Below, one piece after another: positions 1-7,962 of a stretch of DNA of 48,767 bases. The translations under genes and the position numbers were made by a program. Source of the stretch: Longimicrobiales bacterium. Its GTDB lineage: Bacteria > Gemmatimonadota > Gemmatimonadetes > Longimicrobiales > RSA9. Under the pieces are notes generated by a model. The model was not told the origin of the DNA and searched no databases. It saw only the letters and a list, made by a program, of their open reading frames with translations. The stretch spans positions 1 through 48,767 of the forward strand of contig DATHUY010000169.1 in assembly GCA_035461765.1 (NCBI GenBank), written 5' to 3'. Within the stretch, counting starts at the first letter, position 1. Every line of letters starts with the position of its first letter.

Positions 1-486
1 TATCTCGCGCTGCTTCTCCTGCTTCGAATCAGCGGCAAGCGGACGCTGTCGAAGTTCAACGCGTTCGACCTCATCGTCACCGTAGCATTCGGCTCGACGC
101 TGTCGGCAGCACTCGTGACGAGCGATCTCTCCCTGGCCGAAGTGGTCGGAACATTCGCCCTTCTCGTGATGCTGCAGTTTGCGATAACATGGAGCTCGGT
201 GCGGTGGCATGGTGTGCACCGTCTCGTGAAATCGGAGCCCCAGCTGCTCTATCACGACGGCCGGTTCCTGCGCGGCGCGATGCGACGCGAGCGCGTCACC
301 GAGGCGGAACTGCTGGCGGCCGTTCGTTCACAGGGCGTGGCGTCGGTGGACGCCGTGGATGTCATTGTCCTCGAGACGGAGGGCACGATCTCGGTGATCA
401 CGGATACCACCCGGGGCGCTGCCGCACTACGCACCGTGGCCGATCATCCGGCCCACAGGCCGGGAGAGCCGCTCGGCGATCACTGA
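1..486 (+). CDS. DUF421 (YetF-like) membrane protein, 5'-truncated
   Basis: The frame is open from base 1, so the N-terminus lies outside the window; 161 codons remain. The visible part starts in a hydrophobic helix, followed by RISGKRTLSKFNAFDLIVTV, a typical DUF421 segment, then a last transmembrane helix (about residues 48-64). The cytosolic C-terminal domain contains EPQLLYHDGRFLRGAMRRER and a later VDVIVLETEGTISVI strand. DUF421 proteins (YetF/YcaP type) are inner-membrane proteins of poorly defined function. The C-terminal tail is short. A GC-rich hairpin follows the stop. Confidence 0.82.
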   Translation, partial: YLALLLLLRISGKRTLSKFNAFDLIVTVAFGSTLSAALVTSDLSLAEVVGTFALLVMLQFAITWSSVRWHGVHRLVKSEPQLLYHDGRFLRGAMRRERVTEAELLAAVRSQGVASVDAVDVIVLETEGTISVITDTTRGAAALRTVADHPAHRPGEPLGDH

Positions 487-497
487 AACTGCCGCAT

Positions 498-522
498 TGC
501 CGCGGTTCCCTCGGCCGCGGCA
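498..522 (+). terminator. GC-rich hairpin after the DUF421 gene
   Basis: TGCCGCGG (498-505) pairs perfectly with CCGCGGCA (515-522) around a 9-nt loop, 12 nt after the DUF421 stop. Only a weak T-containing stretch (TCTTCGTC) follows, so this may be a Rho-assisted terminator or simply a stable 3' end. Confidence 0.4.
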
Positions 523-552
523 TCTTCGTCACAGCATTGTCGCGGAGGCCGC

Positions 553-1116
553 ATGACGATAGCTGAAGCGCAGCACGAGGTAAGGACGGTATTTCTCAAC
601 GGCGCGGTCGGGCAGGCGGTGTCCGGCACGATCTGGCTGGCATCGGCCGCCGCTGGAACGTTCATGAGTCAGAAGGCAGCGATCGTGCTGCTGGCTGGCG
701 GCGGCATGTTCATCTTCCCGCTGACCCAGGGCGTGCTGCGACTCATGGGGCGCCGGGCGAGCCTGAGCGGCGACAATCCCCTCAACGCGCTCGCGATGCA
801 GGTGGCTTTCATCGTGCCCCTCACTCTGCCACTGGCCGGCGCCGCCGCACTCTACAACGTCAACTGGTTCTATCCGGCCGTCATGGTCATCGTGGGCGCG
901 CACTACCTGCCGTTCATCTTCCTCTACGGCATGCACGCGTTCGGCGTACTGGCCGGCGCGCTGCTCGCGGCCGGGTTCGGCCTGGGTTTCGGGTTTCGCG
1001 GTTCGTTCGCTGCGGGTGGCTGGGCCACAGCCGTGATGCTTCTGGCGTTCTCCGGCTGGGCAGCGGCGACGTGGCGCTCGCCTGTAAGGGGGACTGCGCA
1101 AACGTGGCCGGGGTGA
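553..1116 (+). CDS. DUF7010-like small integral membrane protein
   Basis: A 187-residue, strongly hydrophobic protein with about six predicted transmembrane segments and a short polar N-terminus (MTIAEAQHEVRTVFLNGAVG). The N-terminal amphipathic helix, the Gly-rich first membrane segment and the NVNWFYPAVMVIVGAHYLPF region resemble DUF7010 family proteins, which have no known function. The ATG is preceded by GCGGAGG at suitable spacing. The stop overlaps or abuts the start of the next gene, so the two are probably co-transcribed. Family assignment is moderate; being a membrane protein is near certain. Confidence 0.6.
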   Translation: MTIAEAQHEVRTVFLNGAVGQAVSGTIWLASAAAGTFMSQKAAIVLLAGGGMFIFPLTQGVLRLMGRRASLSGDNPLNALAMQVAFIVPLTLPLAGAAALYNVNWFYPAVMVIVGAHYLPFIFLYGMHAFGVLAGALLAAGFGLGFGFRGSFAAGGWATAVMLLAFSGWAAATWRSPVRGTAQTWPG

Positions 1117-2147
1117 CCGGGCGTTCACTGGCGCTGAGCCGGTGCCTGGCATGTGCCCGTGCGCTTCCAGCAAACGCGGAGCTCGAGTGGCTACCGGTCG
1201 GGCGGCGTGTCGCGTTCGACGCGCATCGCGGGCGGCTCTGGGTGATCTGCGACTGGTGCGCACACTGGTCGCTCGTGCCCATGGACGCACGGTGGGAGGC
1301 CGTCGAGGAACTCGAGAAGGAGTCGGTCGACCGCGGCATCGTACGTGTTGCGACGGAGAATGTCGCGCTCATCGCGCTCGGCAGCATCCAGGCGCTGCGC
1401 GTCGGTGGTGCGAAGCTGCATGAAGAAGCGTGGTGGCGCTTCGGCCAGTCGTTCCGTGGTCGCCACCTGCGTTATCGTCGCATCACCACTGCCGGCGGCT
1501 CGATCGCAGCCGCCGGCACGGTCTCGGGGATGGCGGTCCTGGCAATGGTACCCGGCGCACTCGAGCTCGCGGCTTTCTCATGGCGGAAGGTCGCGGCGGC
1601 GCCGGAGAACGCGCGGCGGAGCGGCGCGGAGGCGGCACTGTGGTTCGACCGCCGCGTACGATATGGAGCCGTCGCCTGGCGCGGCGCCGCGCACTGCGCA
1701 CATTGCCACGACACCCTGCGGCAGTTGAAGTTTCAGGATCGCATGCGCGTGACGCTGGACGCCGATGGCTCGGTGTACATCCGCTGCCGAACGTGCGACC
1801 CCGCGCCGGACGCCGGGTACCGTTTCGGGGACGATGCCGGGGAACGGCTGGTGCGGCGCATTCTGGCATACGAGAACCAGGCGGGCGCCACCGATCGGCA
1901 GCTCGCGGATGCGGTCGCATTGATCGCGAACGGAAGTGTGAGATCGGCGATGGCGGGGCCGCTGCTTGTCTCCAACACGCCGCGAGAGCGATTGGTCGCT
2001 GTCGAGCTGGTGATGACGCAACGCGCCGAAGCCCGGGCTCTGGGCCAGGAGATCGCCGAGCTCGAGGCACGCTGGCGCGATGAGGAAACGATCGCATCGA
2101 TCATCGATGCCGAGCTGACACCGCGTCCTGCGACGCGCACGCCTTGA
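1104..2147 (+). CDS. Unrecognised protein with two paired CxxC zinc-binding-like modules
   Basis: I do not recognise the family. From the GTG at 1104 (AAGGGGG lies about 9 nt upstream) the product is 347 residues. A GTG at 1113, overlapping the previous stop as GTGA, or one at 1071 are alternatives. The first module has CLAC and, about 36 residues later, CDWC; the second has CAHC and, about 40 residues later, CRTC. Each pair looks like a split zinc ribbon. A Gly/Ala-rich hydrophobic stretch (GSIAAAGTVSGMAVLAMVPG) lies between the modules, and the C-terminus is a charged, helical, possibly coiled-coil region. The gene is sandwiched by translational overlaps on both sides. Function unknown. Confidence 0.7.
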   Translation: MAGVTGRSLALSRCLACARALPANAELEWLPVGRRVAFDAHRGRLWVICDWCAHWSLVPMDARWEAVEELEKESVDRGIVRVATENVALIALGSIQALRVGGAKLHEEAWWRFGQSFRGRHLRYRRITTAGGSIAAAGTVSGMAVLAMVPGALELAAFSWRKVAAAPENARRSGAEAALWFDRRVRYGAVAWRGAAHCAHCHDTLRQLKFQDRMRVTLDADGSVYIRCRTCDPAPDAGYRFGDDAGERLVRRILAYENQAGATDRQLADAVALIANGSVRSAMAGPLLVSNTPRERLVAVELVMTQRAEARALGQEIAELEARWRDEETIASIIDAELTPRPATRTP

Positions 2148-2989
2148 GCCGGCGAGTGTCGTCGATCGTCCGGACCGGCCATCTGTTCCGGCCGCTGCAC
2201 AGCGCGCTGCTCGAGCTTCTGCGCGGCCTGCCGGGTGACGCGTGGAATCTCCAGGTCGGTGCGGGCGAGTGGACTGTGCGGGATGTGGCGGCACATCTGC
2301 TGGATGGCGACCTGCGCCGGATCTCGGTCGATCGCGACGGTTACCCGCCGCCGCCGCCCGCCACGCCGATCACCGGTTACGGCGATCTGCTGGAATATCT
2401 GAACGGTCTGAATGCGCAGTGGGCGAACGCGGCACGACGGATCAGTCCGCGCCTGCTCGTGGAGCTGCTCGAAACCACGGGTGCGATCCTGGCGACGCTG
2501 ATGGACTCCGCCACGCTCGATGGCGACGCGACGTTCCCCGTGGCCTGGGCGGGACAGCAGCGCTCGCCGATGTGGCTGGATATCGGTCGAGAATATACGG
2601 AGCGCTGGCATCATCAGGACCAGGTCCGGGAGGCGACGGGCGCAGAGCCGCTCACGCAACCGGATCTGATGCGACCTGTGATCGAGGTATCTCTTCTCGC
2701 GGTGCCGCACGCGCTGGCTTCGGTGGAACGGCCGGACGGGACCGCGGTGTCGATCGCTGCGAGCGGTCCTGCGGGCGGGAGCTGGCATGTCGTGCGGCGC
2801 GATGGCACCTGGCTGCTGGCTGAAGGTCCGGCGCCCGAGGCCGTCGCGCGCATCGTGGCGTCCGATCTGAGCCTCGCGCGACTGCTGCTGCATCGACTTG
2901 CGCGCGACAGAATCCGCGAGCTCGTCGAGACGGTTGGCGACCGCGAGCTGACTGCCGCGCTGACGCGTGCCCGTGCCGTGATGGTGTGA
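2144..2989 (+). CDS. DinB/maleylpyruvate isomerase N-terminal (MDMPI)-type protein
   Basis: A 281-residue protein starting at a TTG that overlaps the previous stop (TTGA). It has the four-helix MDMPI/DinB layout: WTVRDVAAHLLDGDLRR supplies a first candidate metal-binding His, and YTERWHHQDQVREA, about 110 residues later, supplies two more. Members bind a divalent metal and are often thiol-dependent transferases or isomerases, but most have unknown substrates. The C-terminal third resembles the extra C-terminal domain found on many MDMPI proteins. Overlap with the gene upstream suggests one transcript. Family fairly sure, reaction unknown. Confidence 0.72.
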   Translation: MSRRVSSIVRTGHLFRPLHSALLELLRGLPGDAWNLQVGAGEWTVRDVAAHLLDGDLRRISVDRDGYPPPPPATPITGYGDLLEYLNGLNAQWANAARRISPRLLVELLETTGAILATLMDSATLDGDATFPVAWAGQQRSPMWLDIGREYTERWHHQDQVREATGAEPLTQPDLMRPVIEVSLLAVPHALASVERPDGTAVSIAASGPAGGSWHVVRRDGTWLLAEGPAPEAVARIVASDLSLARLLLHRLARDRIRELVETVGDRELTAALTRARAVMV

Positions 2990-3018
2990 CCCGATTCCTC
3001 TGACGCCGAGGCGACGCC

Positions 3019-3894
3019 GTGCTCTCTATCGATCTCGTCACCGTGCCGTATGACTCCGGTCGTCGCGGCTTCCGGATGGGTGCAGGTCCGCAGTCCCTGC
3101 TGCGGGAAGGACTGCTGCAGAAACTGCGCGCTGCGGGTCACGATGTGGACCTGGTACCGGTGGAGGCAGGTGCGACGCCGGATGATGAGCTGGCCACCAC
3201 GTTCGACCTGGCCGCCAGGGTGGCGCGCGTCACGCGCGCAAGCCGCGCAGCGCACAGATTCCCGCTGACGATCTCCGGCAGCTGCTTCAGCACGGTCGGT
3301 GCGTTCGCCAGCGTCGTCGACGAGGCAGCAGGTGTGCTCTGGCTGGACGCGCATGGCGATGTGAACACACCGGAGACGAGCACGAGCGGGTTCCTCGACG
3401 GCATGGCGGCCGCGACCCTGCTCGGCTGGTGTCACTCGGATCGCACGCGCGACATCCTGCCGGAACGCCTGGCCGAGGCCCGGCTGATGCTCGCAGGTAC
3501 GCGTGACCTCGACGCTCCCGAGGCGGCGTCGCTCCAGCAGTCGGCGGTCCGGGTCCTTTCGCCTGCCGGCGTCAGGGATGGCAGTGCCGGCGCGGCGCTC
3601 GATTCATTCACTGCGGGCATGAGCGCGCTGTATCTCCACGTCGACCTCGATGTGCTCGATCCCGAGAGTGTCGGGCGCGCGAACGGCTTTGCGAGTCCGG
3701 GCGGGCTGACGGCGGCGGAAGTGATCCAGCTGGTCGGTGCAGCCGGCGCGAGGTCCAGGCTTGCAGGCATGACGGTGTCCGCGTACGACCCGGCCGTGGA
3801 CGCCGATGGTGCGGTGCGACGCGCAGCGATCGAAATTATTGCGGCTGCGCTGGCTGCGGCGGCGGGACCCGTACGGCCGCTGGAGGCGGCATGA
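3019..3894 (+). CDS. Arginase-fold (ureohydrolase superfamily) protein with altered active site
   Basis: A 291-residue protein with a GTG start. Superfamily motifs are clear: WLDAHGDVNTPETSTSG (the DAHxD metal-binding motif) and LHVDLDVLDP (DxDxxDP). In true arginases the first manganese ligand is the His of GGDHS; here the aligned segment is SGSCFSTVG, giving Cys. The substrate-site His after NTP is Asp in SGFLDGMAA, and the late catalytic Glu region (LDIMEVNP in arginase) reads MTVSAYDP. It therefore belongs to the arginase-like family but probably does not hydrolyse arginine; some other C-N hydrolysis or a degenerate site is possible. Its stop overlaps the next ATG (ATGA). Confidence 0.85.
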   Translation: MLSIDLVTVPYDSGRRGFRMGAGPQSLLREGLLQKLRAAGHDVDLVPVEAGATPDDELATTFDLAARVARVTRASRAAHRFPLTISGSCFSTVGAFASVVDEAAGVLWLDAHGDVNTPETSTSGFLDGMAAATLLGWCHSDRTRDILPERLAEARLMLAGTRDLDAPEAASLQQSAVRVLSPAGVRDGSAGAALDSFTAGMSALYLHVDLDVLDPESVGRANGFASPGGLTAAEVIQLVGAAGARSRLAGMTVSAYDPAVDADGAVRRAAIEIIAAALAAAAGPVRPLEAA

Positions 3895-4148
3895 GCGAGC
3901 ACCGGCCTGGCGACCCGGCGACCGTCGTGGTCGCGCGGTTCAATTACCGCCACGAGGCCGAGTACGCCAGGGGGTTCCTCGACGATGCCGCGCTGGAATC
4001 CGCGCTGTACTTTGATGATGCCGGCGGGATCGAGATGGGACTTTCATTCTCGAACCCGGCCCGACTCATTGTACGTCAGCAGGACGCCGCGCGTGCACGC
4101 GAACTGCTGACTGCCGCAGGCCTGCAGGATGCGCTGGCGACATCATGA
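3891..4148 (+). CDS. DUF2007-type small signal-transducing-like protein
   Basis: An 85-residue protein starting at an ATG that overlaps the arginase-like gene by 4 bp. The pattern VVVARFNYRHEAEYARGFLDDAALES, then PARLIVRQQDAARARELL, is the short ferredoxin-like beta-alpha-beta fold of DUF2007 (putative signal-transducing protein), where a hydrophobic strand is followed by a helix that handles inter-domain contacts. These proteins have no demonstrated biochemical activity. Translational coupling suggests it works with, or is at least expressed with, the upstream protein. Confidence 0.72.
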   Translation: MSEHRPGDPATVVVARFNYRHEAEYARGFLDDAALESALYFDDAGGIEMGLSFSNPARLIVRQQDAARARELLTAAGLQDALATS

Positions 4149-4206
4149 CGCGTCCAGGCCTGCCGTGTGAAAGCGGTTGTCGCATGATACCCGGGCGGGT
4201 GACCGC

Positions 4207-4710
4207 ATGAGGCGGCGCGCCGCCTGTGCACTGCTGATGTTCGCGCTCGTAGCACCGGCGCCGGCGGTGGCGCAGAAAAGGCCGGAACGGGTCTGGATCG
4301 CTCCGGGACTCGGGGGCGGCACGGCGCACGGCGGCGCTGGCGGTCTGGGTGTCATGGGGCAGCTGGTGTACGAGCGGGCGCCGCACCACTTCAGTCTGCG
4401 CGGGCTCGTCACCACGGGAGAACCGGGCGGCTCCGACGACGGGTACGGCGAGCTCGGCGCGCTGTACGGCAGGTTCGCGGGTGGCGGGTTCATTCACGCC
4501 GGCGCGGCGGCCGGTCTGTCGTTCGTGCATCTGGACAGGTGCGGCAACAGCTACGATTCGTGCGCGACCGTCGGCATCCCGCTGGCGGCGCACGTCGCGA
4601 TCACGCCTTTCGGCGTGATCGGACTCGGTCTACAGGTCTATGCGAACATCAACCCCAGGGCGCCGTATGGCGGCATGTTCCTGATAATGCCGATTGGCTG
4701 GATGCCGTGA
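4207..4710 (+). CDS. Exported small beta-barrel-like protein
   Basis: I chose the ATG at 4207 because it begins a clean signal peptide (MRRRAACALLMFALVAPAPA, cleavage after AVA-Q). A TTG at 4177 is possible but adds a hydrophilic lead. The mature part (about 145 residues) is Gly-rich with alternating hydrophobic strands (GLGVMGQLVYERA, FIHAGAAAGLSFVHLD) and ends in a long hydrophobic segment, MFLIMPIGWM. This pattern is common in small outer-membrane barrel proteins. Two Cys (CGNSYDSC) may form a disulphide in a loop. No specific family recognised. Confidence 0.68.
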   Translation: MRRRAACALLMFALVAPAPAVAQKRPERVWIAPGLGGGTAHGGAGGLGVMGQLVYERAPHHFSLRGLVTTGEPGGSDDGYGELGALYGRFAGGGFIHAGAAAGLSFVHLDRCGNSYDSCATVGIPLAAHVAITPFGVIGLGLQVYANINPRAPYGGMFLIMPIGWMP

Positions 4711-4722
4711 ACGTGAGGTGAC

Positions 4723-5466
4723 GTGTCGATTACATCGATGTACGAGTTCGAAGGCCTGCGCGCGGCAGGTGCCGTCGTCGCGGAAACGCTGCAGCGCGTC
4801 ACGGCCAGCGTGCGCGCCGGCATCACGACTCTGGAGCTGGACGCGATCGCGGAGCTCAGTATGGCGGAACGCGGGGCGCGCTCCGGCCCCAGGCTCGACT
4901 ACGGCTATCCGGGCGCGATCTGCATCAGCGTGAACGATGAAGCCGTGCACGGTCTGCCGGGGCCCCGGGTGATTCGTGCGGGCGATCTCGTGACGATCGA
5001 TGTTACAGCGGAGCTGAACGGATTCTACTGCGACGCGGCGGTGACCGTAGTAGTCGAGCCGGCGGCGTCCGTGGCGCTCAGGCTCAGGACCTGCGCGGAG
5101 GCGGCGTTCCGGAAGGGTCTGGAGCAGGCACGGGCCGGTACTCCGCTGTGGAAGCTCGGCAGCGCAGTGGAAGCGGAAGTGCGGCGTCGCGGTTTCCGCG
5201 TGCTGAAGGACTTGTACGGCCATGGCATCGGCCGGCGTATCCACGAGGACCCGGCCGTGCCGAGCTTCCACGATCGCGACGCACGCGACGTGCTGAGCGA
5301 TGGACTCGTGATCACAATCGAGCCGATCGTGTCACTGACGGCCACGCGGACCCGAACGCTGCCCGATGGCTGGACGATAGTGAGCGCGGACCGGAGCCTG
5401 ACCGCTCATCACGAGCACACGATCGTGGTGCGGCGGGGCGAGCCGCACGTGCTCACGGCTGCATAG
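4723..5466 (+). CDS. map: Type I methionine aminopeptidase
   Basis: A 247-residue protein (GTG start) of the usual length for a short, type I bacterial enzyme that removes the initiator Met from nascent proteins. All key residues are visible: substrate His76 (VNDEAVHG), metal ligands Asp93 (TIDVTAE) and Asp104 (FYCDAAV), His167 (YGHGIG), Glu200 (TIEPI) and Glu231 (HHEHTIVV). It lacks the N-terminal SH3-binding zinc extension. The gene is not in the common secY-adk-map-infA setting, so it may be a second copy. Confidence 0.95.
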   Translation: MSITSMYEFEGLRAAGAVVAETLQRVTASVRAGITTLELDAIAELSMAERGARSGPRLDYGYPGAICISVNDEAVHGLPGPRVIRAGDLVTIDVTAELNGFYCDAAVTVVVEPAASVALRLRTCAEAAFRKGLEQARAGTPLWKLGSAVEAEVRRRGFRVLKDLYGHGIGRRIHEDPAVPSFHDRDARDVLSDGLVITIEPIVSLTATRTRTLPDGWTIVSADRSLTAHHEHTIVVRRGEPHVLTAA

Positions 5467-5491
5467 TCACGCTGCACGCGCTGAGTTCCGC

Positions 5492-6250
5492 TTACCGCAC
5501 CACGCAGTAGCGCAGACTCTTCGTCGGCCGGCCGCGGCTCAAGTCCACGACATCCACGACGCGGCCGCCTGCCGCACCGACTTCTTCCTCCACGCGCGCA
5601 CGCGCGACGTAATGCATCTCGTACGCCGGTCGGCCGCGGATGCGCTGCGCGAACCGCCGGATGTACATCCGGTTGAGCCTGTACAGGAGGGCGCGCGGCG
5701 TGCCGGGTCGGACGATCGGTCCGTTGCGTGTCTGGAAGACCGCCACACCGCCGGGCCGCAGCACGCGCACGAACTCACGCATGTAGGCGAGCTGGATCTC
5801 AGGCGGGATGTGCTGGAGCACCTTGTTGCTGTAAATGAAGTCGAACGTGGCCGAGTCGAACAGCGCCAGGTCGGGAGCCGCATTCGCGACGTAGGTCACC
5901 CGATCTCCATGCGCATTGTACTCGCGCGCTCGCTCGACCATCGATGTGGCGATGTCGACACCGACCGCGTCCCTGAAGTGCTCGGCCAGTGCCTGCGTCA
6001 GGCGGCCGACGGCGCAGCCGAAGTCGAGCGCACGGCCGCGCTCCAGCGGCAGCCCGAGCGACTCGACATATGACATTACGTCGCCGATCTCGGTGCGGCC
6101 GGTCTCGAAGAAGGCCTCGGGATCCCACCGATTGCCGCGCAACGCATTGCGCGAGAGCGCGGCATACATGGGGTCGTCGCGTCCGAGTTCCTCGAAGACG
6201 CCGCGCACGGAGCGAAGGCCGGAATCGGTCCGGCTGCTGTTGTCGTTCAC
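5492..6250 (-). CDS. Class I SAM-dependent methyltransferase
   Basis: A 252-residue protein on the minus strand, convergent with map. SAM-binding motif I is ALDFGCAVGRLTQAL, motif II is the acidic end of VGVDIATSMVERAREY, and the post-motif region FIYSNKVLQHIPPEIQ and VLRPGGVAVFQTRN is typical of Methyltransf_11/25 small-molecule methyltransferases. The C-terminal part (MHYVARARVEEEVGAAGGRV) resembles that of methyltransferases seen in polysaccharide or lipid clusters. The substrate cannot be read from the sequence. It stands alone, divergent from the GerMN lipoprotein gene. Confidence 0.85.
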   Translation of the reverse strand: MNDNSSRTDSGLRSVRGVFEELGRDDPMYAALSRNALRGNRWDPEAFFETGRTEIGDVMSYVESLGLPLERGRALDFGCAVGRLTQALAEHFRDAVGVDIATSMVERAREYNAHGDRVTYVANAAPDLALFDSATFDFIYSNKVLQHIPPEIQLAYMREFVRVLRPGGVAVFQTRNGPIVRPGTPRALLYRLNRMYIRRFAQRIRGRPAYEMHYVARARVEEEVGAAGGRVVDVVDLSRGRPTKSLRYCVVR

Positions 6251-6343
6251 AGATGTCGACCGGATCGGGGCATATATGGTGCACGTCGAAAACTAGGCGG
6301 CGCCTGCATGCGCGACAATCACGGGCAACCCAGATAGGAAATC

Positions 6344-7000
6344 ATGAACGACATTCGTACTCTGCTTCACCATCCTGCGCGTACCCGGTGCCGGACGGGG
6401 CTCGGGATGGTCAGGTCTGCGGCGCGCGTGGTCGCCACCCTCACCGCGTGCCTCGGTGTGGCCGCAGGCCTGGCATGTGAGGCCGCTCCGCCGGACGACG
6501 CCCGGGACGACATGCCTGCGGATTCGCTCACGCGGAATACCATCGCCGCGGACTCGCTGGCCGGCGACGCTACCGCCGACGCGGACAGCGCTTCGGTCAC
6601 GCTCCATTTCAGTCGCGGGGAATCCACTGCCGCGGTCACACGACGGGTACCCGCCGGCACGCTCGGGCTGGAAGCGGCGCTCCGCCAGCTGGTTCGGGGC
6701 CCGACGCCGGCCGAACGGGCGGAAGGCATCCATTCGTGGTTCTCGGACACTACCGTGCAGGCGCTCCGGTCCGTCGAGGTGGACGAGGCGGGGCATGCGG
6801 TCGTGGATTTCGCGGACCTGCGCGCGCTGATCCCGAATGCGTCCGCGTCCGCGGGCAGCGCAATGCTGCTCCGGGAGCTGAACATGACCGTGTTCGCCGT
6901 GCCGTCGATCGAATCCGTGGAGTACAGGATCGAGGGCAGCTGCGAAGCTTTCTGGGAGTGGCTCCAGTACGGCGGCTGCCCGGTGCAGCAGCGGACCTGA
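6344..7000 (+). CDS. GerMN-domain lipoprotein
   Basis: The open frame starts at ATG 6344, but an internal ATG at 6407 (MVRSAARVVATLTACLGVAA) begins a better lipoprotein signal ending in GLAC, so the mature protein is probably attached through that Cys. After an Asp/Thr/Ser-rich spacer comes a GerMN domain: VTLHFSRGES, VPAGTLGLEAALRQLVRGPT, then AVVDFADLRALIP and a SIESVEYRIEG strand. GerMN domains occur in spore germination proteins and in envelope lipoproteins of non-sporulators; here the role is likely structural or ligand-binding in the periplasm. Confidence 0.8.
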   Translation: MNDIRTLLHHPARTRCRTGLGMVRSAARVVATLTACLGVAAGLACEAAPPDDARDDMPADSLTRNTIAADSLAGDATADADSASVTLHFSRGESTAAVTRRVPAGTLGLEAALRQLVRGPTPAERAEGIHSWFSDTTVQALRSVEVDEAGHAVVDFADLRALIPNASASAGSAMLLRELNMTVFAVPSIESVEYRIEGSCEAFWEWLQYGGCPVQQRT

Positions 7001-7097
7001 CCGTCGGGGAGGGAGCCCGAAGGCGGTGACGGCACGGGGCGATGTGGCCGTCAAGCCCGCCGGTGCTATCTTCAGTAGTACTCCGAAACGAGGTAGA

Positions 7098-7724
7098 ATG
7101 GGACAGACCAGATCGAAGGACGAGCTGGCCAGTGCGCTGACGCACGCCGCAGGCGTGGTGGCGAGCCTCGCTGGAGGCGCCGTGCTCATCACGCTCGCCG
7201 CCCTGAGCGGGTCGGTGTACCAGATCGTTGGAGCGGCCGTGTTCGCCGCCTCGCTGGTGCTGCTCTACAGCGCATCGACCGCCTACCACATCGCGCTCGG
7301 CGAACGGGTGAAGCACCGGCTGAAGATCTTCGATCACTGCGCCATCTATGTCCTCATCGCGGGCACGTACACGCCACTGACTCTCACGGCGCTGCGCGGG
7401 CCCTGGGGCTGGACACTGTTCGGAGTGGTCTGGGGACTCGCGGTTGCCGGAATCATCTTCAAGCTGTTCTTCATCGGCCGCTTTCCGCGCGTGTCCACCG
7501 CCATTTACATCGGGATGGGCTGGCTGGTCGTGGTCGCGGCCGGTCCGCTGGTGAGAGCGGTCGACCCGGTCGCCCTGGCCTGGCTGGTCGGTGGCGGGCT
7601 CGCCTATACCGGAGGCACGGTCTTCTATCACAGCCGCCGCATTCCGTACGCGCACGCCGTGTGGCATCTCTTCGTGCTGACCGGGAGTGTGTGTCACGCC
7701 ATCGCCGTGGGGATCCAGATATGA
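7098..7724 (+). CDS. Hemolysin III/PAQR-family membrane protein
   Basis: The ATG at 7098 (MGQTRSKDELASALTHAAGV) is preceded by an AGGT-type ribosome site and matches the family N-terminus; an upstream frame exists but is hydrophilic and unlikely. The 208-residue product has seven membrane helices and the conserved residues of the YqfA/HlyIII/PAQR family: LYSASTAYHI (Ser and His), KIFDHCAIYVLIAGTYTPL (Asp-His) and the C-terminal HAVWHLFVLTGSVCH, whose His residues complete the metal site. These proteins are zinc-dependent hydrolase-like membrane proteins. The stop overlaps the next ATG by 4 bp. Confidence 0.9.
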   Translation: MGQTRSKDELASALTHAAGVVASLAGGAVLITLAALSGSVYQIVGAAVFAASLVLLYSASTAYHIALGERVKHRLKIFDHCAIYVLIAGTYTPLTLTALRGPWGWTLFGVVWGLAVAGIIFKLFFIGRFPRVSTAIYIGMGWLVVVAAGPLVRAVDPVALAWLVGGGLAYTGGTVFYHSRRIPYAHAVWHLFVLTGSVCHAIAVGIQI

Positions 7725-7951
7725 GGATGACGCGAAAACTGCTTCTGCTGCTGGCACTCACAGCATCGGCGTGCTCGGGCACGGCTGACCAGGAGGCGGG
7801 CGCGCCGGCGGACACGCTCACGCGGGCGCAGCGCGACAGCGTCATTGGCGCATCATCGCTCCCGGGTGCACGCAGCGTGCAGCGCGCGATCGACACGCGC
7901 GACACCGCGAATGCGCGTGCCACGGCGATGGACTCGCTGCTCAGGCAATAG
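7721..7951 (+). CDS. Small lipoprotein, unrecognised
   Basis: A 76-residue protein beginning at an ATG that overlaps the hemolysin III stop (ATGA). MRMTRKLLLLLALTASACSG is a clear lipoprotein signal with the Cys at position 18. The remaining 59 residues are polar and helical, rich in Asp, Thr, Ala and Arg, and look like a short periplasmic peptide. No family recognised. Confidence 0.68.
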   Translation: MRMTRKLLLLLALTASACSGTADQEAGAPADTLTRAQRDSVIGASSLPGARSVQRAIDTRDTANARATAMDSLLRQ

Positions 7952-7962
7952 GTCCCACCGAA

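Noticed and set aside
4723-5466. Creatinase or Xaa-Pro aminopeptidase instead of methionine aminopeptidase
   Set aside because: No N-terminal creatinase domain; the length and the VNDEAVHG His motif match type I Map.
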